DNA of 64,000 nt from contig NZ_FWFT01000003.1 of the NCBI RefSeq assembly GCF_900172275.1, positions 124,001 to 188,000 on the forward strand. The letters are read 5' to 3'. The stretch's first letter is position 1, and each line of letters begins with the position of its first letter. Shown here in pieces: positions 45,217-54,674 of the stretch. A program made the position numbers and the translations under genes. Origin of the DNA: Pseudooctadecabacter jejudonensis. GTDB taxonomy: Bacteria; Pseudomonadota; Alphaproteobacteria; Rhodobacterales; Rhodobacteraceae. Below the pieces are notes generated by a model, which saw only the letters and a program-made list of their open reading frames with translations, had not been told where the DNA came from and did not search any database.

Positions 45217-47319
45217 ATGACCTCTGCCGAAAACAGCAAACGCCTTGAAAACAAATGGGATGACACCCGCGCAAGCAAGATGAGCGAGCCCGAAAAGCTG
45301 CTGTATCGGTCCAATCTTTTGGGATCAGACAAAAGAATCACGAACTACGGCGGCGGCAACACCTCCGCCAAGGTCATGCAGGACGATCCGCTGACGGGAC
45401 AAACGACCGAAGTGCTGTGGGTCAAGGGATCCGGTGGGGACGTCGGATCGATCAAGATGGACGGGTTTTCGACGCTTTACATGGACAAGCTGAACGCACT
45501 ACGCGGGCTTTACCGAGGGGTCGAATTTGAAGACGAAATGGTGGGCTACCTGCCCCACTGCACGTTCAACCTCAATCCGCGCGCGGCCTCCATCGACACG
45601 CCGCTGCACGCCTATGTGCCTGCCAAACACGTCGACCACATGCACCCGGACGCCATCATCGCCATTGCCGCCGCCAAGGACAGCAAGGCGCTGACGCAAA
45701 AGATTTTCGGCGACAGCATCGGCTGGCTGCCCTGGAAAAAACCGGGCTACGAATTGGGCCTTTGGCTGTCGGATTTCTGCGAAAAGAACCCTGATGCCAA
45801 GGGCGTCGTTCTGGAAAGCCACGGTCTGTTCACATGGGCCGACGACGCCAAGGACTGCTATGAACTGACGTTGCAGGTCATCCAGACAGCGATGGATTGG
45901 TTCGCCGAGGAAACGGCGGGCAAGGATGCGTTTGGGGGTGCGATCCACGACAGCCTTGATGCCGACAGCCGCCGGGCCACCGCCGCCCGCCTGATGCCTG
46001 CCATTCGCGGCTACGTGTCCGGCCAGCAGCACATGGTCGGCCACTTCACCGACAGCGACGCGGTTCTGGAATTCGTCAACGCCAAAGATATGGAGCGCCT
46101 CGCGGCCCTTGGCACCTCCTGCCCCGATCATTTCTTGCGCACAAAGATTTGCCCACTCGTCGTGGATTTCGACCCCGCCAAGCCCGACATCGACGCCACC
46201 ATCGCGGGCCTTGATGACGCGATTGCACAATACCGCGTGGGCTATCAGGCCTATTACGACCGCTGCAAACGCGACGACAGCCCCGCCATCCGCGACCCCA
46301 ACGCTGTCGTCTACCTGATCCCCGGTGTCGGCATGATCACCTTTGCCAAAGACAAAGCCACAGCGCGCATTTCGGGTGAATTCTACGTCAATGCGATCAA
46401 CGTTATGCGCGGCGCGGATGCGGTGTCTGAATATCAGGGCCTGCCCGAACAAGAAGCCTTCGACATTGAATATTGGCTGCTTGAGGAAGCGAAGCTGCAA
46501 CGCATGCCAGCGCCGAAATCCATGGCGGGCCGCGTGGCTCTAGTCACGGGTGGTGCTGGCGGCATTGGTGCCGCGACAGCGGACAGATACCTGCGCGAAG
46601 GCGCCTGTGTGATGCTGGCCGACATTGACGACGCAGCCCTTGCGGAAACCATGGACGGCCTATGCGCGAAATATTCCGCCGACGTCGTGCGCACGGTCAA
46701 CATGAACGTCACCGATGAAACGGCGGTCGCCGCCGCCTACGCCGAAATCGCGGCCGAATTTGGCGGCGTCGATATCCTCGTGTCCAATGCGGGCATCGCC
46801 AGCTCTGCCCCGATCGAAGAGACCAGCCTTGATCTGTGGAACAAGAACATGTCGATCCTGTCCACCGGCTATTTCCTCGTAAGCCGAGAGGCATTCAAGC
46901 TGTTCAAGGTGCAGGACATGGGCGGCGCGGTTGTTTTCGTGGCCTCGAAGAACGGGCTGGCCGCATCGCCCAATGCCTCAGCCTATTGCACTGCAAAAGC
47001 GTCTGAATTGCATCTCGCTCGGTGTCTGGCCCTCGAAGGGGCGCCCATGGGCGTGCGCGTCAACGTGGTGAACCCGGATGCGGTGCTGAAAGGGTCCAAA
47101 ATCTGGCAGGGCGAATGGCTTGACCAACGGGCGGGCACCTACGGGACAGACAAAGACGGGCTGGAACAGATGTACCGCGACCGGTCCATGCTGAAACGGT
47201 CCGTTCTGCCCGAAGACATTGCTGAAGCCGCCTATTTCCTGGCCTCTGATTTGTCCGCAAAATCGACCGGCAACATCATCAACGTAGACGCCGGCAACAA
47301 AGAGGCATTCACGCGCTAA
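45217..47319 (+). CDS. rhaD: Bifunctional rhamnulose-1-phosphate aldolase / alcohol dehydrogenase
   Basis: 700 residues. The N-terminal class II aldolase domain (about 1-420) cleaves L-rhamnulose 1-phosphate to dihydroxyacetone phosphate and L-lactaldehyde; metal-binding His are in KHVDHMHPDAII and a catalytic Glu region lies in LESHGLFTW. The C-terminal SDR domain (about 430-700; VTGGAGGIGAAT, SNAGIASSAP, YCTAKASEL) would oxidise lactaldehyde. This fusion is the standard catabolic form in alphaproteobacteria with rhaDI. ATG 45217 follows CGGAG. It is divergent from rhaR and followed by rhaI after 24 bases. Confidence 0.95.
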   Translation: MTSAENSKRLENKWDDTRASKMSEPEKLLYRSNLLGSDKRITNYGGGNTSAKVMQDDPLTGQTTEVLWVKGSGGDVGSIKMDGFSTLYMDKLNALRGLYRGVEFEDEMVGYLPHCTFNLNPRAASIDTPLHAYVPAKHVDHMHPDAIIAIAAAKDSKALTQKIFGDSIGWLPWKKPGYELGLWLSDFCEKNPDAKGVVLESHGLFTWADDAKDCYELTLQVIQTAMDWFAEETAGKDAFGGAIHDSLDADSRRATAARLMPAIRGYVSGQQHMVGHFTDSDAVLEFVNAKDMERLAALGTSCPDHFLRTKICPLVVDFDPAKPDIDATIAGLDDAIAQYRVGYQAYYDRCKRDDSPAIRDPNAVVYLIPGVGMITFAKDKATARISGEFYVNAINVMRGADAVSEYQGLPEQEAFDIEYWLLEEAKLQRMPAPKSMAGRVALVTGGAGGIGAATADRYLREGACVMLADIDDAALAETMDGLCAKYSADVVRTVNMNVTDETAVAAAYAEIAAEFGGVDILVSNAGIASSAPIEETSLDLWNKNMSILSTGYFLVSREAFKLFKVQDMGGAVVFVASKNGLAASPNASAYCTAKASELHLARCLALEGAPMGVRVNVVNPDAVLKGSKIWQGEWLDQRAGTYGTDKDGLEQMYRDRSMLKRSVLPEDIAEAAYFLASDLSAKSTGNIINVDAGNKEAFTR

Positions 47320-47343
47320 CCGCGCGCGAGGGAAGGACACACC

Positions 47344-48579
47344 ATGACCTATGACAGCGCAAAAGCGGCCTTCGCAGACTGGGGCGTCGACACCGAAGCG
47401 GCCTTGACCAAACTGGCAGGCATTCCGATTTCCATGCACTGCTGGCAAGGCGATGACGTCGTCGGGTTTGAGGCAAAATCGGGCAGTTCCGGCGGCGGCA
47501 TCCAAGCCACGGGCAACCACCCCGGCCGCGCCCGCACCCCGGATGAGCTGCGCGCAGATCTGGAATTTTCCTACGGCCTGATCCCCGGCAATCACCGGCT
47601 GAACCTGCATGCGTTCTACCTTGATACCGACCAAAACCCCGACCGGGACGAGATTGAATTCAGCCACTTTGCGCCTTGGGTCGATTGGGCCAGGGATCAG
47701 CGCCTCGGCCTTGATTTCAACCCCACGTTCTTTGCCCACGCAAAGGCCGACGACAACCTTACGCTCAGTCACCCTGACGCGGGCATCCGTGATTTCTGGA
47801 TCGAACACGGGCGCCGGTCCCGCGATATCGCGGCGCAAATGGGGGCGGCCTTGGGCTCTGCCTGCGTCAACAACATCTGGGTGCCCGATGGCTACAAAGA
47901 CACCCCCGTTGACCGTATGGCGCCGCGCCGACGGCTTGAGGCGTCGCTGGACGCGATGCTGGCCACCGACCACGACAAAACGCAGCTTCTTGATGCGGTT
48001 GAAAGCAAGCTCTTCGGGATCGGGGTCGAGGCCTGCACCGTCGGCAGCCATGAATTTTACATGGGCTATGCGATCCGAAAGGCCACGTTGCTGTGTCTGG
48101 ATATGGGGCATTTTCACCCCACCGAAAACGTGGCCGACAAACTCAGCTCTGTGGCCTTGTCCGTGGATGAAATCCTGCTGCACGTCAGCCGCCCGATGCG
48201 CTGGGACAGTGACCATGTGATCCTTCTCGATGATGCAATCCTGCAAATGGCGCAAGAACTGGTCAGCGCCGATCTTCTCGGGCGCACCCACATCGGTCTG
48301 GATTTCTTTGACGCCACGATAAGCCGCACCGCGGCCTGGGTCATCGGCACCCGCAACATGCAAAAGGCCCTGCTGCGGGCCTTGCTGGCCCCGTGGGACA
48401 GGTTGAAGGCCGCGGAAACGTCCCTTGATTACACGTCACGTTTTGTCGTCACCGAAGAGATCAAGGATCTGCCCTATGCCGCTGTCTGGGCTGAATTCTG
48501 CGCACGGATGGATGTGCCCCTGGGCCAGACCCTCATTTCCGAACTGGACACCTACCAAGCCAACGTGGCCGACAGATAG
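47344..48579 (+). CDS. rhaI: L-rhamnose isomerase, alternative (Rhizobium/Pseudomonas stutzeri) type
   Basis: A 411-residue TIM-barrel sugar isomerase converting L-rhamnose to L-rhamnulose. It belongs to the RhaI group rather than E. coli RhaA. Distinctive stretches are ISMHCWQGDDVVGFE and GLDFNPTFFAHAKADDN, and the active-site blocks VNNIWVPDGYKD and LDMGHFHPTENVAD provide Glu/Asp/His ligands. GGGAAGGA precedes the ATG. With RhaM, RhaK and RhaD it completes rhamnose breakdown. Confidence 0.95.
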   Translation: MTYDSAKAAFADWGVDTEAALTKLAGIPISMHCWQGDDVVGFEAKSGSSGGGIQATGNHPGRARTPDELRADLEFSYGLIPGNHRLNLHAFYLDTDQNPDRDEIEFSHFAPWVDWARDQRLGLDFNPTFFAHAKADDNLTLSHPDAGIRDFWIEHGRRSRDIAAQMGAALGSACVNNIWVPDGYKDTPVDRMAPRRRLEASLDAMLATDHDKTQLLDAVESKLFGIGVEACTVGSHEFYMGYAIRKATLLCLDMGHFHPTENVADKLSSVALSVDEILLHVSRPMRWDSDHVILLDDAILQMAQELVSADLLGRTHIGLDFFDATISRTAAWVIGTRNMQKALLRALLAPWDRLKAAETSLDYTSRFVVTEEIKDLPYAAVWAEFCARMDVPLGQTLISELDTYQANVADR

Positions 48580-48627
48580 CAACCGCGCCGCCTGCCAAAC
48601 CCCAAATCTGGGCGGGTGCTTGCCCGC

Positions 48628-50115
48628 CTAAATGAGGGACGACAGCTTAAGCCGCTGTATCTTACCGGACGGGCCCTTGGGTAGTGCGTCCATGAAATGA
48701 ATACGATCAGGCGACTTGAACGGGCCGAGACGGTCCTTGCATAGGGCAAGCAGGCGATCCTCGGTCAAATCTGATCCGGGCTTGATGGCCACGGCGGCTT
48801 CGACGGTTTCGCCGTAGCTTTTGCAGGTGCGCGCGAAGGCGGCGGCCTCGATGATGTCAGGCTCGGAATACAGAACCTCATCAATTTCGCGCGGGGCGAT
48901 GTTTTCCCCGCCCTTGATGATGAGTTCTTTCAGGCGCCCTGTCACAAACACATAGCCGTCGTCGTCAATGTGCCCCAAATCCCCCGTGCGCAGCCAGCCC
49001 CCCACAAACGTCTTGGCGGTGGCGTCTGGATTGAACAGGTACTCCGACATCACGTTTGGTCCGCGAATGGCGATTTCGCCGACCTGCAGGGGTGCGGCAT
49101 CGGTCAGATCTCGGTTGAGGATGCGAACCTCATTCCCGATGGCCACCCCCGGTGAGCCGGTCTTGCGCCGGCCCGGCGGCAGCGGATTGGACAGGATCTG
49201 GGCAGCCGTTTCGGTCAGCCCCATCGTCTCGATAATCGGCACGCCAAAGCGGGTCTCGAACGCTGCTTGTGTCTCAACGGCCAAGGCGGACGAGGCCGAA
49301 CGCCCAAACCGAAGCCGCATCTTGACGGCATCGGACGGCTCCGCGGCCCCGTGCAGAAGGTGACTGATGATGGTGGGCACCACCGAGAACCACGTGACCT
49401 GTGTTGCGCAGGCCTGTTCCCAAAAGCGGCTTGCTGAGAACTTCGATGTCATCGCAAGCGACCCACCGGAGACAAGCGACCCCATCAGGCTCACGCATAG
49501 CCCGTTGATGTGATAGATGGGCAAAACGCAAAAACCCCGGTCCTCGGGCATCAGCCCATGCGCCACAGCCGTCGTCCAGCCACCGGCCAAAAGACTCGCA
49601 TGGGTATGAACGACGCCCTTGGGCCGCCCCGTGGTGCCCGATGTATACATCAGCAAGGCGTGCTGATCGGGCGAAACCGGCGCAACATCGCCCGTCGTGG
49701 TCAGCATCTGGGGGGTCAGGATCTGCAAATGGGGTGGGGCCACATTCGCGATGACGTCCTGTTTGTCGGCATGCACGAACGCAAAGCGGGCCTGACTGTG
49801 ATCCAGCGCATACCCGATGGCATCCGGCCCCGCCGCAAGGTTGATCATCGTCGCCCGAAATCCCCCAACAAGTGCCGCATAAAGCGCGATGACACCGTCT
49901 TTGCCGTTGGGATGAACAATCGCCACGCTTTCGCCAGACTGCACCCCCAAACCGACCAAACCTGCGGCGGCGTCATATGCTGCGTCCTTCAGGTCCACCC
50001 AGCTGAGTGTTTCGTCCGTTTCGGGAAACACGATCGCCACACCGCCCGCCTGCGCGCGCGCCTCAAGCCAATCGCGGACGGTGCCCGTGGGGGGGGCGTG
50101 CGGGTCGAAAATCAC
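48628..50115 (-). CDS. AMP-forming acyl-CoA synthetase (possible sulfoacetate-CoA ligase)
   Basis: A 495-residue ANL-family adenylate-forming ligase. Core motifs are MYTSGTTGRPKGVVHTH (A3), MGLTETAAQ (A5), GWLRTGDLGHID (A7), GRLKELIIKGGENIAP (A8) and the C-terminal GPSGKIQR Lys (A10). I place the start at GTG 50115, overlapping the aldehyde dehydrogenase stop (GTGA); a TTG slightly upstream is possible. Beside an acylating aldehyde dehydrogenase and a carboxylate transporter, it fits SauT, which activates sulfoacetate to sulfoacetyl-CoA. Another small carboxylate is equally compatible with the sequence. Confidence 0.85.
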   Translation of the reverse strand: MIFDPHAPPTGTVRDWLEARAQAGGVAIVFPETDETLSWVDLKDAAYDAAAGLVGLGVQSGESVAIVHPNGKDGVIALYAALVGGFRATMINLAAGPDAIGYALDHSQARFAFVHADKQDVIANVAPPHLQILTPQMLTTTGDVAPVSPDQHALLMYTSGTTGRPKGVVHTHASLLAGGWTTAVAHGLMPEDRGFCVLPIYHINGLCVSLMGSLVSGGSLAMTSKFSASRFWEQACATQVTWFSVVPTIISHLLHGAAEPSDAVKMRLRFGRSASSALAVETQAAFETRFGVPIIETMGLTETAAQILSNPLPPGRRKTGSPGVAIGNEVRILNRDLTDAAPLQVGEIAIRGPNVMSEYLFNPDATAKTFVGGWLRTGDLGHIDDDGYVFVTGRLKELIIKGGENIAPREIDEVLYSEPDIIEAAAFARTCKSYGETVEAAVAIKPGSDLTEDRLLALCKDRLGPFKSPDRIHFMDALPKGPSGKIQRLKLSSLI

Positions 50116-51512
50116 GTGCCCGCCTCGTCCCAATAGTCGCCAAAGATGTCGTCCAAACTGGGCTCATTGGCCGGGATCTCGCGGATGATCTTTGTCGTTT
50201 GCATAAAATGGCGCCAATGCAGGTTGGTGTCGATTGAATTGCCCCCCCAAGATCCGCAGCCCATGGACAACGAAAACGGCATCCCGTTGGTGAACGATCC
50301 GCCGGTGGCAAAGGTGTGCGCCTGATTGACGATGATGCGGCTTGTGGGGAGTGCATTGGCCAAGACCATGGGCCGGTCTTGCGCATTTGTATGGATACCA
50401 ACCGAATGCCCCGCGCCCTGATGCCGTTGAAGGCGCGACGTGATATCGACCGCATCGTCAAAATCGCGGGCCCGATAGACGGACAGGACGCGGCTTAGCT
50501 TTTCGCCGGACAAGGGATGGTCCCGGCCGATCCCCGTGGTCTCTACGGCCAGATAGCACGTGTCTGCGGGGACCTCATCGGTCAGACCAAGGGCTGCAAT
50601 CATCTTGTTCGCATCCTGCGCGATGGCCTGCGGGTTCAGATGGCCTTTGACCCAGAGTTTGGCTGTCACCTTGGTCTCATCCGTGATCAGCGCCCCGCCG
50701 GTCTTCGCCATTTCAGCGGCGAAGGCATCATAGATGGCATCCACGACAACCACAGCATTTTCGGATGAACATGAGGTCGCGTTGTCAAAGGTTTTTGAGG
50801 CTTTGATCTTTTCCGCAGCCGCCGCCAGATCGGCGGTTTCGTCAACGATCACAGCCACATTGCCGGCGCCTACTGCCAACGCAGGTGTGCCCGATGTATA
50901 CGCGCGTTTGACGTTGTTCTGGCTGCCGGTAACAACGATCAGATCCGAAATCTCAAGCAGTCGCTGGGTCTTTTCTTTTGATCCGCGACCGGGGATCATC
51001 TGCACCAGATCGCGATCAATGCCGAGCTTGTCGAACTCCGTATGGATATACCCGATCAACGTCTCGCAGGTTGCAACCCCTTTGGGCGAGGGCGACACCA
51101 CAATCGCATTCCCGCATTTCAGCGCATTGATGATGTTGTTGGCAGGCGTGGCACCTGGGTTTGTCGATGGCACGACAGCCCCGATCACCCCGATGGGACG
51201 CGCAATCTCCGTGATCCCCGTTGCAGGGTCGTCCGCGATCACCCCAAAGGTCTGGGCGTCCTTGATGTCGCGCATCAGGCCAAGGGTCTTGCGGTGGTTC
51301 TTGATGATCTTGTCCGCGACATTGCCAAGGCCAGTGGTTTCAACGGCCAATTCCGCAAGGTGCCGGTTGCGGGCGGGCTCCATGATGGCCCAGGCAACAG
51401 CCTGCGCCGCGCGGTCATAGGCCTTTTGCGAGCCATGCTTTTCAAACGCGGCCTGAGCGCGGCGTGCGCGTGCCACAGTTGCTGCGACCTCTTGAATGGG
51501 ATCGTCGACCAT
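50112..51512 (-). CDS. CoA-acylating aldehyde dehydrogenase, SauS-like
   Basis: A 466-residue NAD(P)-dependent enzyme interconverting an acyl-CoA and its aldehyde. It resembles the N-terminal half of AdhE and SauS. Motifs are VVPSTNPGATPANN (cofactor loop), ALAVGAGNVAVIVDETA and the catalytic Cys in FDNATSCSSENA. The alternative reductase domain of AdhE is missing. ATG 51512 follows AAGGAC. Next to the ligase, it would reduce the CoA thioester, for example sulfoacetyl-CoA to sulfoacetaldehyde. Sulfoacetaldehyde acetyltransferase (Xsc) is not in the window. Confidence 0.85.
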   Translation of the reverse strand: MVDDPIQEVAATVARARRAQAAFEKHGSQKAYDRAAQAVAWAIMEPARNRHLAELAVETTGLGNVADKIIKNHRKTLGLMRDIKDAQTFGVIADDPATGITEIARPIGVIGAVVPSTNPGATPANNIINALKCGNAIVVSPSPKGVATCETLIGYIHTEFDKLGIDRDLVQMIPGRGSKEKTQRLLEISDLIVVTGSQNNVKRAYTSGTPALAVGAGNVAVIVDETADLAAAAEKIKASKTFDNATSCSSENAVVVVDAIYDAFAAEMAKTGGALITDETKVTAKLWVKGHLNPQAIAQDANKMIAALGLTDEVPADTCYLAVETTGIGRDHPLSGEKLSRVLSVYRARDFDDAVDITSRLQRHQGAGHSVGIHTNAQDRPMVLANALPTSRIIVNQAHTFATGGSFTNGMPFSLSMGCGSWGGNSIDTNLHWRHFMQTTKIIREIPANEPSLDDIFGDYWDEAGT

Positions 51513-51540
51513 CGAATTGTCCTTGAAGAAAAATCAGAGG

Positions 51541-51567
51541 GTCGTGCCCGCACGAAACGGACACGAC
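51541..51567 (-). terminator. Intercistronic hairpin between tctC and aldehyde dehydrogenase
   Basis: GTCGTGCCCG (51541-51550) pairs with CGGACACGAC (51558-51567), a 10-bp stem with one G-U on the transcribed minus strand. It lies right after the binding-protein stop, like the hairpins after the other two binding-protein genes. Confidence 0.7.
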
Positions 51568-51577
51568 TGGGTCCTAT

Positions 51578-52546
51578 TTACAGATCTGCGAGCAGCTCTT
51601 CGAGGGTTTCCTGACGCGCAGCCCACATATCCAGAACTTCGTCACGTGTCATGACATGCATGGGTGAGCCCCCCGCCTCCATACGGCTTTGCACACGGCC
51701 ATTTTCGAACATCGTAGGCACCACAGCCGCAAGATGATCGATCACCTCTTGTGGGGTGCCTTTGGGCACCATGATACCACGGAAGTTCACCGATGCGTTG
51801 TCGATGTCGTAGCCTTGCTCCATCATCGTTGGAACCTCTGGCAAAAAGTCATTGCGCTCAAGATCGAAGACACCGAGGATCTTGACATTGCCCGCCGCCT
51901 GCGCGCGGAACGCATCAGACAGGTTGTTGACGCCACCCAGCACTTCACCTGCGATCACGGCGCGCATTGCGCCGGCACCGCCTGCGTTGTTGGGGATATA
52001 GGCCAGCTCAACCTCGGCGGCTTTTTCCAACTGCAAGGCTGCGATGTGGTGCCCCACAAAGAGGCCCGCACCCGAGAACGTCAGCCCACCAGGGTTCGCC
52101 TTGGCGTAGTCAATGACGTCCGCCATCGAGTTGAATTCGCTGTCCGCACCGACAACGAACACCGCAGGGTCAGCCCCCCAGTTCGCGATGGGTTCAAAAT
52201 CGTCCGTGGAATACGAAACGCCACCTTCAATCGACTGCGCAATAAAGTGCGGGATGTTGTAGGCACCAAGCGTGTAGCCGTCATTGTCGGCCTCAGTTGC
52301 GAACCAGTTCCAGCCGACACGTCCACCCGCACCAGGGCGGTTCACGATGGCAACGGGCATGCCCAAGGCATCCTCGTTCCCGGCTGTCATCGTCACGATG
52401 CGCGCCTGAAAGTCAGTGGCCCCCCCCGCGCCATAGCTGACCATCATCATGATGGGCCGTTCCGGATAGTCTCCGTGCCCTTCGGCATGAACGGATCCCG
52501 TCATTGCTGCGACGGCCAATGCGGCCCCTGCAATCCATTTTTTCAT
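51578..52546 (-). CDS. tctC: Tripartite tricarboxylate transporter binding protein
   Basis: 322 residues, signal peptide MKKWIAGAALAVAAMTGSVH followed by an ER/EG-rich mature start. The TctC/Bug family signature is visible: MMVSYGAGGATDFQARIV and the VNRPGAGGRVGW ligand-binding loop near residue 70. AGGGAGG precedes the ATG. It feeds the TctA/TctB permease for a dicarboxylate, tricarboxylate or sulfonate. Confidence 0.93.
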   Translation of the reverse strand: MKKWIAGAALAVAAMTGSVHAEGHGDYPERPIMMMVSYGAGGATDFQARIVTMTAGNEDALGMPVAIVNRPGAGGRVGWNWFATEADNDGYTLGAYNIPHFIAQSIEGGVSYSTDDFEPIANWGADPAVFVVGADSEFNSMADVIDYAKANPGGLTFSGAGLFVGHHIAALQLEKAAEVELAYIPNNAGGAGAMRAVIAGEVLGGVNNLSDAFRAQAAGNVKILGVFDLERNDFLPEVPTMMEQGYDIDNASVNFRGIMVPKGTPQEVIDHLAAVVPTMFENGRVQSRMEAGGSPMHVMTRDEVLDMWAARQETLEELLADL

Positions 52547-52584
52547 AATATCCTCCCTAAGGTTTGGTCTGCCGCTCTTACGGT

Positions 52585-53049
52585 TCAGAAGAAGACTTCA
52601 CGGGGTGTGAAGACATTGAGTAGCAGGGCAAAAAGCCCATACATCACCAGCAAGAAGCCAGCGGTGATCGCTATGCGTTTCGCCCAGGACGCAAAGGCGC
52701 CGTGCGGTGCCGGATCATACAGCGAAAGCATGATGAAAAAGGTGATCGTGGTGGCCGTATAAAAGCCCAAAGCCTTCGCGGCCCAAAAGACATAGATGAT
52801 CATCACGATCAATCCGGGCAGCATATTGCGCATGGCCTCCCCGCTGATGCCATTGCCCACCTTCGTGCGGCCCATAACAGCCTTGCCAAAGGTCCAGATG
52901 GCCAAAACCGCAAAAACGGATGAGATCAGACGTGGAAATATGAAGGCATCCGCTGGCTCTTGCGTGAAGCTGATATAGGCCACAATGACACCCACGGCAG
53001 CGATACCGCCCGACGCTATGATGTGTTGGGTGCGGGGCAGATCGGTCAT
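52585..53049 (-). CDS. tctB: Tripartite tricarboxylate transporter small membrane subunit
   Basis: 154 residues with four hydrophobic helices, the usual size and topology of TctB. It lies between tctA and tctC in the standard gene order; its start overlaps the tctA stop (ATGA). Confidence 0.85.
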   Translation of the reverse strand: MTDLPRTQHIIASGGIAAVGVIVAYISFTQEPADAFIFPRLISSVFAVLAIWTFGKAVMGRTKVGNGISGEAMRNMLPGLIVMIIYVFWAAKALGFYTATTITFFIMLSLYDPAPHGAFASWAKRIAITAGFLLVMYGLFALLLNVFTPREVFF

Positions 53050-54584
53050 GACACCGCCTCCTCTTTCGCGACGGCTTCCTCTTTGGTCGTGTAGCGACGC
53101 TGGGCAATTTCCATCCAGATCGAATAGCTCACCGACACCAGAACGATCCCGATCAACGCCCAGTTGAGCCAGCCGGTGAAGAAATAGGTACCCGTGCCGA
53201 CGGTTGCATTGGCAATCATCGACCCTTGGATGAAGTTCGCCTCAGCGATCGGACCAAGGATTAGGCCCAGTACAAGGGGGGCCGCCGAAAAGCCGAAGCG
53301 TTCAAGAAAGTACATGCCCAGTCCAAGGCTCGCCATGACATAGACATCCCCCATGGAGTTTTGCACTGAATAGCTGCCGAAGACGGCCAGCCCCAGAACA
53401 ATCGCTGCCATAACGGCGTGGGGGACGCGGGCCACACGGGCAGCAAGACCCGCAATAAAAAGACCAAAGACGCACATCAGGATCTGACCGATCAGCATGG
53501 AATCGATGAATGTCCACGCCACTTGAGGGTAGTTCATAAACAGATCAGGACCTGGAAAGATGCCATGAATAAGCAGTCCGCCCAGCAGCACCGCCGCCGT
53601 GGGTGAGCCAGGAATGGACAACGTCAAAAGCGGCACCAGCGACGGGCCGACCATCGCGTTGTTCGCACTTTCCGCAGCGATCACGCCTTCGCTGTGGCCG
53701 GTCCCGAATTTCTCGCTTTCTTTGCTGAACTTCTTGGATTGGTCATAGGCCACAAGCCCTGCGATCTGCCCGCCAACGCCCGGGATCAGGCCGATAATCG
53801 ACCCTGTGATGGTGCCAATGATCAGCGCTGTTTTGCGGCGGATGACCTCAAGAAACGCCAAACGGATGGGGTGACGCTTCACCGTTATGATTTCGGCGTT
53901 GGACCCTGTGCGGCCTTTGGTCAGCATCGTGATGACTTGCGGGATGGCGAACAGCCCGATCAAGGCGGGAATAACATTGATCCCGCCACTGACCGCCGGG
54001 TGAAAGATAAAGCGTTGCGCGCCCATGATGTCGTCAAACCCAATCGTGGCCAGCCACAAGCCAATACAGCCTGACAAAAGCCCCTTCACGACCGAACTAG
54101 AATCGAGCGTCCCAATCACGGTGACCCCCAGAATGGCCAGCCAGAACAGGTGCGACGGCCCGAAGGCCAGCGCCCATCGCGCCAAAACCGGCGTAAGGAA
54201 GATCAACAAAAAGACGCCGAACAGCCCCCCCACGGCCGAGGCCAGAAAGGACAATTGCAGCGCCTTCGCCCCTTCGCCCTTGGTGGCCATCGCGTGCCCA
54301 TCCAGCGTTGTGGCGATATTGGCGGGCGCCCCCGGGATCTTGAGCAAAATCGCACTGACCGCTCCGCCCGCCACCGTCGAGGTGTAGGCCGCCCCAAGCA
54401 GGATCAAACCCTGCTGCGGTTCAAGTTTGAACGTAAATGGAATGAGAAGCGCCACCGCCATTGTCGGCGACAATCCCGGCGTCGCGCCCAGGATCAACCC
54501 CCCAACGGTGCCAAGCAACAACAACCCAAAATTGATCGGGGTGAACACGTCGCCCATGTAGAACAGAAAGTCCATCGCGTCCAA
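53046..54584 (-). CDS. tctA: Tripartite tricarboxylate transporter large permease
   Basis: A 512-residue inner-membrane permease with about 12 helices. TctA blocks are GTVGGLILGATPGLSPTMAV near the start, SIIGLIPGVGGQIAGLVAYD in the middle and LTLSIPGSPTAAVLLGGLL later. It is the first gene of the leftward operon. The divergent region to the LacI regulator gene is 90 bases and holds a candidate operator. Confidence 0.95.
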   Translation of the reverse strand: MDAMDFLFYMGDVFTPINFGLLLLGTVGGLILGATPGLSPTMAVALLIPFTFKLEPQQGLILLGAAYTSTVAGGAVSAILLKIPGAPANIATTLDGHAMATKGEGAKALQLSFLASAVGGLFGVFLLIFLTPVLARWALAFGPSHLFWLAILGVTVIGTLDSSSVVKGLLSGCIGLWLATIGFDDIMGAQRFIFHPAVSGGINVIPALIGLFAIPQVITMLTKGRTGSNAEIITVKRHPIRLAFLEVIRRKTALIIGTITGSIIGLIPGVGGQIAGLVAYDQSKKFSKESEKFGTGHSEGVIAAESANNAMVGPSLVPLLTLSIPGSPTAAVLLGGLLIHGIFPGPDLFMNYPQVAWTFIDSMLIGQILMCVFGLFIAGLAARVARVPHAVMAAIVLGLAVFGSYSVQNSMGDVYVMASLGLGMYFLERFGFSAAPLVLGLILGPIAEANFIQGSMIANATVGTGTYFFTGWLNWALIGIVLVSVSYSIWMEIAQRRYTTKEEAVAKEEAVS

Positions 54585-54622
54585 GTTCTCCCAAAGTCAG
54601 GCTTGACCAATCACGCTAAGCG

Positions 54623-54650
54623 ATGAAAATAGTTTTGCAAATGTTTTCAT
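54623..54650. promoter_or_regulatory. Inverted repeat between tctA and LacI regulator gene
   Basis: ATGAAAATA (54623-54631) and TGTTTTCAT (54642-54650) are inverted with one mismatch around a 10-base spacer containing TTTGCAAA. The site lies in the 90-base divergent region and is the best candidate for the LacI-type repressor encoded at 54675. Confidence 0.5.
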
Positions 54651-54674
54651 AAATTTCCCTAATTTCGCGCTTAT

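Noticed and set aside
46978-48363. 461-codon minus-strand frame
   Set aside because: Antisense to rhaD and rhaI, both well supported; no start signal or domain.
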